Origin: Spirochaetales bacterium
Lineage (GTDB): Bacteria; Spirochaetota; Spirochaetia; Sphaerochaetales; Sphaerochaetaceae
Assembly (NCBI GenBank): GCA_022784805.1
Contig: JALFYG010000100.1
Location: forward strand, 1 to 6,601
Direction of reading: 5' to 3'
Length of the DNA stretch: 6,601 nt
Made by a program: the position numbers and the translations under genes. Every line of letters begins with the position of its first letter. The first letter of the stretch is position 1. Below are positions 1 through 4,987 of this stretch, piece after piece. The notes beneath the pieces were generated by a model. It was given only the letters and a program-made list of their open reading frames with translations. It made no database searches and was not told the origin of the DNA.

Positions 1-439
1 CAAAGCTTTTCCACATGATCTGCTCCATAAGCCACATTACTTCAGAAAAACGAGTAGCCATTATCTCGTTGGTATAGTTAGCCAATACCACGGACTCTTT
101 CATCATATTTCGATAAACACCTGCAGGAATAATCCATAAGGTTGTATCTTTCTCTGCTTCCACTGTGACTTCAAATTCAATACTTTTAATCATGCAGGAA
201 GCAGAAAAGAGGCAGATGTCACGATCAAAGAGACGATAGAGACTTATCTCCCTTCCCTCTTCTGAAATAATGAAGGCACGAAGCTGCCCACTTCCAACCA
301 AGAGACCGGAGCACTCCTTATTTCCATTATAGATGACAGTACCCTTCTTCACTTCTTTCAGGACAGCGCTCTCCATCAAGACCTTCTGTTCATTAGGTGT
401 CAACTTATTCCAAATCGGGAAACAGGATGAAAACTCCAT
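1..439 (-). CDS. Crp/Fnr family transcriptional regulator, N-terminal part (cut by window edge)
   Basis: The first 146 codons of a gene running off the left edge. The start is ATG at 439, preceded by GGAG at 447-450 with a 7-base spacer. The protein opens MEFSSCFPIWNKLTPNEQ and continues as a cyclic-nucleotide-binding-type beta barrel: a KKGTVIYNGNKECSGLLVGSG stretch from about residue 31, EGREISLYRLF near 61-71, and RDICLFSASCMI near 73-84. It ends in the dimerisation helix (RFSEVMWLMEQIMW, about 130-143). The DNA-binding helix-turn-helix expected next lies outside the window. There are four cysteines (6, 43, 76, 82); the C-x5-C pair in the barrel recurs, from memory, in clostridial relatives, so thiol or Fe-S sensing is possible but unproven. 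It is divergent from the rubredoxin/rubrerythrin operon and shares its control region, so it is probably that operon's regulator. Family call is firm; signal and targets are inferred. Confidence 0.88.
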   Translation of the reverse strand, partial: MEFSSCFPIWNKLTPNEQKVLMESAVLKEVKKGTVIYNGNKECSGLLVGSGQLRAFIISEEGREISLYRLFDRDICLFSASCMIKSIEFEVTVEAEKDTTLWIIPAGVYRNMMKESVVLANYTNEIMATRFSEVMWLMEQIMWKSF

Positions 440-459
440 GTGGATTCTCCTTGATAACC

Positions 460-490
460 ATAGTAAAAAATAATTTATGGCATATGTCAA
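460..490 (-). promoter_or_regulatory. Candidate promoter of the Crp/Fnr gene
   Basis: Read on the minus strand there is a perfect TTGACA (complement of 485-490) and a TACTAT -10-like hexamer (complement of 460-465), separated by 19 bases, which is longer than ideal. The -35 element overlaps the palindrome at 478-489, so a bound protein would compete with RNA polymerase, consistent with negative autoregulation. The promoter is inferred from sequence only. Confidence 0.4.
478..489. promoter_or_regulatory. Imperfect palindrome TGGCATATGTCA, candidate Crp/Fnr operator 1
   Basis: This matches the perfect palindrome at 535-546 in 11 of 12 positions (G instead of A at position 3). It lies 38 bases upstream of the Crp/Fnr start and overlaps the TTGACA of that gene's candidate promoter. 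Twofold-symmetric TGAC-N4-GTCA sites are reasonable targets for a dimeric Crp/Fnr protein, although the exact motif of this subgroup is not known to me. Confidence 0.5.
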
Positions 491-497
491 TTATTCC

Positions 498-526
498 TTA
501 AACTCTACACCAATGCGCTGTACAAT
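498..526 (+). promoter_or_regulatory. Candidate promoter of the DUF134-rubredoxin-rubrerythrin operon
   Basis: TACAAT at 521-526 is a good -10 element (one mismatch to TATAAT). The hexamer at the right distance, TTAAAC at 498-503 with a 17-base spacer, is a poor -35, which suggests dependence on an activator. Operator 1 lies upstream of it, and operator 2 falls at or just after the expected transcription start. Inferred from sequence only. Confidence 0.4.
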
Positions 527-533
527 ATTTTAA

Positions 534-547
534 ATGACATATGTCAT
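534..547. promoter_or_regulatory. Perfect 14-bp palindrome ATGACATATGTCAT, candidate Crp/Fnr operator 2
   Basis: A perfect inverted repeat 20 bases upstream of the DUF134-gene start codon and just downstream of the TACAAT -10 box. Bound protein here would block initiation or early elongation of the rightward operon. Its centre is 57 bp from that of operator 1, so the two sites could act together across the divergent promoters. The pairing with a neighbouring Crp/Fnr gene supports an operator role; binding itself is inferred. Confidence 0.55.
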
Positions 548-567
548 AAACAACACAAGGGGAATCT

Positions 568-1329
568 ATGCCAAGACCGAGAAAAAGCAGAAAGGTTTGT
601 CGTCTCCCAGATAATGATGGTTTTGAACCCTTGCATGGTAGAGAAGAACATACTCCTATAGTCATCAATGTGGATGAGTATGAAACCATTCGTCTTATTG
701 ACCGTGAGGGCTTTTCCCAAGAAGAGTGTGGAAAGTATATGTCTATTGCCAGGACTACAGTTCAGCAGATTTATGCAAATGCCCGAAAAAAGATAGCAGA
801 TGCTCTGGTGGAGGGCCTCCCCCTCGGAATTGAAGGTGGCGACTATGCACTCTGCGATGGAAACTGCAAAGCCTACGGATGCAGAAAAAGCTTCCAGCAA
901 AAGAATACCAAAATACCGGAACTACCTAAAAAAGAGAATGTATTGAGAGTAGCAGTAGCTTATGAGAAGGGAGAAATCTACCAACACTTCGGACACACAG
1001 AAGAGTTCAAGATCTACGATGTAAAGAACGATAAGATCATCTCATCAGAAACACTAGATTCTTCCTGTAGTGGCCATGGTGCACTTGGAGGCTTTCTCAA
1101 GGGTTTGAAAGTTGACGCTGTCATATGTGGAGGCATTGGAGAGGGTGCCAAGATGGTTTTGAAAGAAGAAGGCATCAAGCTTTATGGTGGCGTAAAAGGA
1201 AACGCAGATGAAGTTGTGGCAGCTTTATTAAATGGCACACTTGATTATGATCCTGATATCAAATGTAGCCACCATAAAGGCGACGAGTGTAACTCATGCG
1301 CTTCTAAGTGTTCAGACAAGGGTGATTAA
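568..1329 (+). CDS. DUF134 helix-turn-helix protein fused to a NifX/NafY-type FeMo-cofactor-binding domain
   Basis: 253 residues; ATG start with AGGGGA at 558-563. Residues 1-100 are the DUF134 (UPF0251) family: MPRPRKSRKVCRLP at the start and a sigma-region-4-like helix-turn-helix around 48-82 (EGFSQEECGKYMSIARTTVQQ). Residues about 125-225 are a dinitrogenase iron-molybdenum cofactor domain (GEIYQHFGHTEEFKIYDV near 135-152; CSGHGALGGFLKGL near 167-180; VICGGIGEGAK near 185-195). A cysteine cluster (96, 100, 105) links the two, and the tail adds Cys 233, 241, 244 and 248 with two adjacent histidines. No nitrogenase genes are nearby, so the second domain more likely binds or senses a metal or Fe-S cofactor. 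It is first in a plus-strand operon with rubredoxin and rubrerythrin genes, 56 bases ahead of the next gene. DNA binding and the ligand are inferred from the domains. Confidence 0.88.
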   Translation: MPRPRKSRKVCRLPDNDGFEPLHGREEHTPIVINVDEYETIRLIDREGFSQEECGKYMSIARTTVQQIYANARKKIADALVEGLPLGIEGGDYALCDGNCKAYGCRKSFQQKNTKIPELPKKENVLRVAVAYEKGEIYQHFGHTEEFKIYDVKNDKIISSETLDSSCSGHGALGGFLKGLKVDAVICGGIGEGAKMVLKEEGIKLYGGVKGNADEVVAALLNGTLDYDPDIKCSHHKGDECNSCASKCSDKGD

Positions 1330-1385
1330 GTCACAGAAGTAACGACTTGATTATATAACAATGTAGAAAGGAGGCAGTAGAACTT

Positions 1386-2015
1386 ATGAAGAAATATGTT
1401 TGCAGCATTTGTGGCTATGTCTACGATGAAGCTTCCGGTGGCAAGTGGGAAGATCTACCCCCTGATTGGAAGTGTCCTCTCTGTGGAGCAGGTAAAGATG
1501 CTTTTAAGCCCCAGGAAGAAAAAAGAACAGAAACAAAAGACATTGAAAAGCCCCATGTAGAGAAAGAACTCTCACCAATGGAAATGAGCATTATCTGCTC
1601 AAATCTTGCGAGGGGTTGTGAGAAACAGTATCTATCTAAGGAGGCGGAAGAGTTTAGGAAACTCTCCGAGTTTTTCAGGAGCAAGGCTAAGCCAGTGGAA
1701 GGAGCCAGTACTGCAAAGCTCTTAGCATTGATTGAGAAAGATCTCTCTGTAGGATACCCCTATGGAAACAAGACAGCTGGTGAAAAGCCAGACAGAGGTG
1801 GCCTGAGATGCCAAGTATGGAGTGAAAAGGTGACAAGAATGCTTCAGTCTTTGCTTACCCGTTATGAAAAAGAGGGAGAGAAGATGCTTGAAAACACCGG
1901 AGTATGGGTCTGCACTGTCTGTGGTTTTGTATACCTGGGAGACAAGGCTCCGGAGCTTTGCCCTGTATGTAAGGTTCCTAGTTGGAAGTTTGAAAAAGTG
2001 GAAGGGAGGGCATAA
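1386..2015 (+). CDS. Protein with a rubredoxin domain at each end and a helical middle
   Basis: 209 residues; AAAGGAGG at 1367-1374 precedes the ATG by 11 bases. Residues 1-42 form a rubredoxin with Cys 6, 9, 30 and 33. The stretch between its two CxxC knuckles is 20 residues, shorter than the roughly 29 of standard rubredoxins, like the short form known in Desulfovibrio desulfuricans. Residues about 62-165 are a largely helical, charged region that I do not recognise; it contains Cys 71, 78 and 142. Residues 172-206 form a second rubredoxin of the rubrerythrin-tail type (Cys 176, 179, 192, 195; VWVCTVCGFVYLGDKAPELC). Each knuckle pair should hold one Fe(Cys)4 site, suiting one-electron transfer in the cytoplasm. 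The stop is two bases before the next start, so the downstream rubrerythrin fusion is probably translationally coupled and its likely electron acceptor. Rubredoxin assignments are firm; the middle is unknown. Confidence 0.9.
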   Translation: MKKYVCSICGYVYDEASGGKWEDLPPDWKCPLCGAGKDAFKPQEEKRTETKDIEKPHVEKELSPMEMSIICSNLARGCEKQYLSKEAEEFRKLSEFFRSKAKPVEGASTAKLLALIEKDLSVGYPYGNKTAGEKPDRGGLRCQVWSEKVTRMLQSLLTRYEKEGEKMLENTGVWVCTVCGFVYLGDKAPELCPVCKVPSWKFEKVEGRA

Positions 2016-2017
2016 TT

Positions 2018-3163
2018 ATGGCTGATAAAATAGCAGTAAGAAATCTTCGCTTATGTACTAAAGATTGTCTTTGTCTCTATGTCTGCCCTACAGGAGCAAC
2101 TGATACAGAGAACAGCATTATCGACCCTGAAAAGTGTATTGGATGTGAGGCTTGTTTTGAGGCCTGCCCTTCATCTGCTATCTCAATGGTCCCAGTGGAA
2201 ATGCCACCTCAGCAGAAGAAAGAAGAGAAAGTCGTCGAAGCTCTGAGAGCTTTAGTCCAAAGCAAGGCAGAAGCAGAGAATATTGCTTCTCAGCTTCCTG
2301 ATGCTTTGAGCGTCGCTGTGGAGAAATCTTCCCGCTTGATGGCTGAAGACCTTATTCGAGAAGCTGGATTCATGCTTCCTCAGAGTGGCAACACAAAGGC
2401 TTTCCTTGAAAGCATCAAAAACTATCCTGACATCCCTCTGGATGTCGTAAACACACTACTTAAGTCTATTAAATTTAATGAGAAATCGGAGGAAACAAAA
2501 ATGGAAAAATGGAAATGTTCAGTCTGTGGTTATATTCACGAAGGTCCTATGACACCAGATTTTAAGTGCCCTGTCTGTAAGCAGCCAGCTGAGAAGTTTG
2601 TAAAGATCGAAGAAGCAGCACCAGCAAAGAATCCTTTTGCAGGAACAAAGACAGAGAAGAACCTCTGGGAAGCATTTGCAGGAGAATCACAGGCACGCAA
2701 TAAGTATACATACTTTGCATCGGTAGCCAAGAAAGCTGGCTATGAACAGATAGCAGCTCTCTTCCTGCATACAGCACAGAATGAAATGGAACATGCAAAG
2801 CTCTGGTTTAAGGCTCTTGGAGAGATTGGTGACACTGCAGAGAACCTGTTGCATGCTGCTGAAGGCGAAAACGCTGAATGGACAGATATGTATGAACGCA
2901 TGGCAAGGGAGGCAGATGAAGAAGGTTTCCACGACTTGGCTGAGCAGTTCCGTGGTGTCGGAGCAATTGAGAAGATGCATGAAGAGCGCTACCGCAAGCT
3001 TTTGAGCAACGTAGAAGCTATGAGAGTCTTTGAAAAGAGTGGCGTAACTATCTGGGAATGCCGCAACTGTGGACATATCGTAGTGGGAACAAAGGCTCCA
3101 GAAGTCTGCCCTATCTGTAAGCATCCTCAGTCTTATTTTGAAGTAAGAGCCGAGAACTATTAA
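2018..3163 (+). CDS. Ferredoxin-rubredoxin-rubrerythrin-rubredoxin fusion protein
   Basis: 381 residues; GGGAGGG lies just upstream of the ATG at 2018. Modules in order: ferredoxin (about 1-60; second cluster motif C40xxC43xxC46xxxC50P canonical, first one atypical with Cys 13, 17, 19, 23); an unassigned helical stretch (65-160); an N-terminal rubredoxin (163-195; Cys 167, 170, 184, 187); a ferritin-like four-helix rubrerythrin core (206-340); and a C-terminal rubredoxin (344-378; Cys 348, 351, 364, 367). Di-iron ligands look complete: Glu223, Glu256-xx-His259, Glu284 and Glu287, Glu318-xx-His321. Ordinary rubrerythrins are near 190 residues with one rubredoxin. The family reduces hydrogen peroxide to water in anaerobes using electrons from NAD(P)H through rubredoxin or ferredoxin; here several carriers sit on one chain. 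Last gene of the operon, followed by a terminator. An internal start at 2501 may also yield the rubrerythrin part alone. Confidence 0.92.
   Translation: MADKIAVRNLRLCTKDCLCLYVCPTGATDTENSIIDPEKCIGCEACFEACPSSAISMVPVEMPPQQKKEEKVVEALRALVQSKAEAENIASQLPDALSVAVEKSSRLMAEDLIREAGFMLPQSGNTKAFLESIKNYPDIPLDVVNTLLKSIKFNEKSEETKMEKWKCSVCGYIHEGPMTPDFKCPVCKQPAEKFVKIEEAAPAKNPFAGTKTEKNLWEAFAGESQARNKYTYFASVAKKAGYEQIAALFLHTAQNEMEHAKLWFKALGEIGDTAENLLHAAEGENAEWTDMYERMAREADEEGFHDLAEQFRGVGAIEKMHEERYRKLLSNVEAMRVFEKSGVTIWECRNCGHIVVGTKAPEVCPICKHPQSYFEVRAENY
2488..2503 (+). promoter_or_regulatory. Internal ribosome binding site and ATG at the ferredoxin/rubrerythrin junction
   Basis: GGAGGA at 2488-2493 is followed after 7 bases by ATG at 2501, in frame with the fusion and coding for Met162, exactly where the N-terminal rubredoxin begins (MEKWKCSVCGYIHEG). 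Starting here would give a 220-residue rubredoxin-rubrerythrin-rubredoxin protein of conventional composition. The Glu-Glu codons GAG GAA can mimic a Shine-Dalgarno by chance, so use in vivo is uncertain, but the coincidence with the domain boundary is notable. Confidence 0.5.
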
Positions 3164-3185
3164 TCGAGAGAATATACTTGAAGAG

Positions 3186-3219
3186 AATGCACCCAGCCTA
3201 AAAAGCCTGGTGCATTTTT
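3186..3219 (+). terminator. Intrinsic terminator after the rubrerythrin operon
   Basis: The arms AATGCACC (3186-3193) and GGTGCATT (3209-3216) pair perfectly. With one bulged C the stem extends by AG/CT, and it runs straight into five T (3215-3219). It is 22 bases past the stop of the fusion gene, so it separates the redox operon from the Nif11 genes. Confidence 0.8.
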
Positions 3220-3257
3220 CATAGTATCCATTCGATTCAGAAGAATTACTTTAAACT

Positions 3258-3274
3258 TTTCGTCATTTACGAAA
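3258..3274. promoter_or_regulatory. Inverted repeat TTTCGT-N5-ACGAAA upstream of the first Nif11 gene
   Basis: Six-base perfect arms around CATTT, 23 bases before the ATG at 3298. It lies in the only promoter-sized gap between the terminator and the precursor gene. It could be an operator or a small 5'-UTR hairpin. No convincing -35/-10 pair was found beside it. Confidence 0.35.
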
Positions 3275-3297
3275 TCAATAAACGCAAGAGGAAAACA

Positions 3298-3543
3298 ATG
3301 GAAATCTTAGAAGAGATCAAGAAGAAAGTTCGCGAAGACGAAGCTTTTTCTGCTTCATTGAAAGAAGCAAAGACACCAGAAGATGTTTTGAAAGCTCTTC
3401 TTTCTTCAGGCTTTGAAGTCACATTTGATGAAGTAAAAGCTATGGCAAAAACGGAAGACGGAGAGCTTTCAGATGATCAGCTGGATGCAGTCAGTGCAGG
3501 TTTTATATTAAATCCACCTGATATTCAGTGGCCATTCTGGTAA
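3298..3543 (+). CDS. Nif11-type RiPP precursor peptide, copy 1 (intact)
   Basis: 81 residues; GAGGA at 3288-3292, five bases before ATG. The N-terminal part (MEILEEIKKKVREDEAFSAS, then LKEAKTPEDVLKALLSSGF) has the amphipathic helical pattern of Nif11-like leaders, and residues 42-68 (VTFDEVKAM through LSDDQLDAVSAG) give the acidic segment and double-glycine-type end (VSAG) cut by peptidase-containing exporters in this class. The predicted core is FILNPPDIQWPFW (69-81). It lacks Cys, Ser and Thr, which argues against lanthipeptide or heterocycle chemistry; two Trp, a Phe and three Pro dominate. A second, damaged copy follows 39 bases later. No maturase, peptidase or exporter is inside the window. 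Leader family call is good; the product's chemistry and role are unknown. A standalone small Nif11-domain protein that is not a precursor is the alternative. Confidence 0.82.
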   Translation: MEILEEIKKKVREDEAFSASLKEAKTPEDVLKALLSSGFEVTFDEVKAMAKTEDGELSDDQLDAVSAGFILNPPDIQWPFW

Positions 3544-3582
3544 TGACAAGGCAATCTAATACTGAATTATTTGGGGAAAACG

Positions 3583-3825
3583 ATGGAAATCTTAGAACAG
3601 ATTAAGAAAAAAGTTTGTGAAGACGAAGTTTTTCTGCTTCTCTAAAAGAAGCTCAGACACCAGGGGGGGTACTTGAGGTACTTTTAAACTCAGGCTTTAA
3701 TGTCACATTGGATGGAGTAAAAGCCATGGCAAAAAACGGGAGATGGAGAACTCTCAGATGATCAGCTTGATGCGGTCAGTGGCGGCTCTATTAGACCACC
3801 AATTGTCGAATGGCCTTTCTGGTAA
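3583..3825 (+). pseudogene. Nif11-type RiPP precursor, copy 2, with two compensating frameshifts
   Basis: A tandem copy of the preceding gene with its own GGGGA site (3573-3576 plus A) five bases before ATG. Compared with copy 1, one base is missing in the GAAGTTTTT run (about 3628-3633), giving a stop at 3643 after 20 codons, and one extra A is present in the run at 3731-3736, which restores the original frame. With both repaired it would be an 80-residue peptide: leader ending LDAVSGG, a textbook double glycine, and core SIRPPIVEWPFW, ending at TAA 3823-3825. Both indels sit in homopolymers, so sequencing or assembly error is a serious alternative to true decay. Good preservation of leader and core outside the indels suggests recent loss or none at all. 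Confidence 0.8.
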
Positions 3826-3880
3826 TATAAGGGCTATTTATTTGAACTTCTTCAAGCATAAATATTAGATTGTTTCTAGG

Positions 3881-3918
3881 ATCCGGAGCGTGTTTATACT
3901 TGCTCCGGATATCTTTTT
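3881..3918 (+). terminator. Intrinsic terminator after the Nif11 genes
   Basis: A perfect 9-bp stem, ATCCGGAGC (3881-3889) with GCTCCGGAT (3902-3910), a 12-base loop, and TTTTT at 3914-3918. The T-tract is on the plus side only, so it should end rightward transcription from the precursors. The last T bases overlap the stop codon of the convergent transporter gene; the same hairpin lacks a T-tract for leftward transcripts. Confidence 0.8.
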
Positions 3919-4972
3919 AACTATTCTTTTGGTGAGCCAGTTTATGCTCTTCGCTATTTATGTAGTCTTTATGATTATGTTTATGCTCTTCTGTCTGGGC
4001 AAAATGATTATGCTGATGCTCATGGGTAATTACATGTGTATGGGTATAACCATCATGGGTATGGACAATAGTATGCACATGCCTATGGATATGGTGTCTG
4101 ACCATTGTATCGTAAACAACGAAGGAACTTCCTGTCACCATGAATATCAAGGCAACAAAATACATCCAGGTAAGGCTCTCTCCATTTATGATGAATGCCA
4201 GAGATGCCCCGACAAAAGGAGCCACTGCATAGTATGCACTTGTCTTGGCTGCTCCTAGATCTCTTTGGGCCCTGACATAGAGGAAAATACTTAAGCCATA
4301 TGCTACAAAGCCTAATAACATGGCAAGAAATACATATTTTATATCTGGAACGTGCTCGCCTTTTATAAATGCAATCAGGAAAGAGCCTGCGCCAGAACAT
4401 AGTCCTTTTATCACCACAATCTCATAAGAACTCTTATTTGATATCTTTCTTGTACAGTTATTCTCTAATCCCCAACATGTTGTCGCCAAGATGACAAATA
4501 AGGAGCCCAAAGAGAATTGGAAACTTCCGCTTCCTTCAAAGGATAAGATAATACTAGAAAGAGTAATGAATGCTATTGCAGTCCATAACTCCTTAGATAC
4601 CTTTTCCTTGAAAATTAAGAGAGCTATGACTGTTGTGGCGACAATCTCAAAATTACCAAGTAAGGAAGCATTGGAAGCGGATCCAATGCTTATTCCAAGC
4701 ATCAGAAATATGGGGGCAAGGATATCCAGGACTATCATGCCAATTGTATAAGGCAAATCTAACCTATTTAGCCTTTCTGTCTTCTCTTCCTTTTTAAAGT
4801 GGAAGAGATACATTATTCCGACACCCAAACCGGCACCTAAATATAGGAAAGACGCCATAAATGTAGGAGGTACTACATTAAGTAATACCTTGGAAAAAGG
4901 CGTATTGATGGCATAGAATACAGCTGCCAACAATGCATATGTAACTGCAACTACACTTTTATTCTTTCCCAT
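3917..4972 (-). CDS. EamA/DMT-superfamily transporter with a histidine-rich C-terminal tail
   Basis: 351 residues from ATG at 4972, chosen because AAGGTG (complement of 4979-4984) lies six bases upstream; a GTG at 4981 is in frame but is itself part of that site. Two EamA repeats are visible, about 10-145 and 155-287, with roughly ten hydrophobic segments. The first starts VTYALLAAVFYAINTPFSK; the second has a CWGLENNCTRKI motif near 166-176. Such proteins are inner-membrane exporters or permeases of metabolites. Residues 291-351 are a soluble tail with 18 histidines, often in HxH or HTH patterns, likely to bind Zn, Ni, Co or Cu. The substrate could therefore be a metal or a metal-chelating compound, but the tail might only sense metal. 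It follows the DUF3089 gene by 15 bases, so the two are co-transcribed. Transporter call firm, substrate unknown. Confidence 0.9.
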   Translation of the reverse strand: MGKNKSVVAVTYALLAAVFYAINTPFSKVLLNVVPPTFMASFLYLGAGLGVGIMYLFHFKKEEKTERLNRLDLPYTIGMIVLDILAPIFLMLGISIGSASNASLLGNFEIVATTVIALLIFKEKVSKELWTAIAFITLSSIILSFEGSGSFQFSLGSLFVILATTCWGLENNCTRKISNKSSYEIVVIKGLCSGAGSFLIAFIKGEHVPDIKYVFLAMLLGFVAYGLSIFLYVRAQRDLGAAKTSAYYAVAPFVGASLAFIINGESLTWMYFVALIFMVTGSSFVVYDTMVRHHIHRHVHTIVHTHDGYTHTHVITHEHQHNHFAQTEEHKHNHKDYINSEEHKLAHQKNS

Positions 4973-4987
4973 TTTTTTCACCTTGTT

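Larger units (their letters stand above)
3298..3825 (+). repeat. Tandem duplication of the Nif11 precursor gene
   Basis: The two units, 3298-3543 and 3583-3825, align along their whole length apart from two 1-base indels and one missing codon in the core. The first stretch after ATG (GAAATCTTAGAA...) and the end (TGGCC-TTCTGGTAA) are nearly the same. The divergence is mostly at third positions in the leader and concentrated in coding changes in the core. Confidence 0.85.

Noticed and set aside
568..1329. A nitrogen-fixation role for the FeMo-cofactor-type domain
   Set aside because: No nitrogenase or cofactor-assembly gene is present, and such domains are common in non-fixing anaerobes; the redox-stress neighbours point elsewhere.
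1324..1354. Short inverted repeat AAGTC/GACTT between the DUF134 and rubredoxin genes as a terminator
   Set aside because: Only five base pairs with an 11-base loop and no T-tract; the genes are more likely co-transcribed.
2687..3124. Minus-strand reading frame of 145 codons inside the rubrerythrin fusion
   Set aside because: It lies wholly opposite conserved rubrerythrin and rubredoxin motifs, with no ribosome site and no recognisable domain.
3890..4258. Plus-strand reading frame of 122 codons rich in Met and hydrophobic residues
   Set aside because: It is the antisense of the transporter's histidine-rich tail (CAT/CAC codons read backwards as ATG/GTG); it has no ribosome site and overlaps the terminator.
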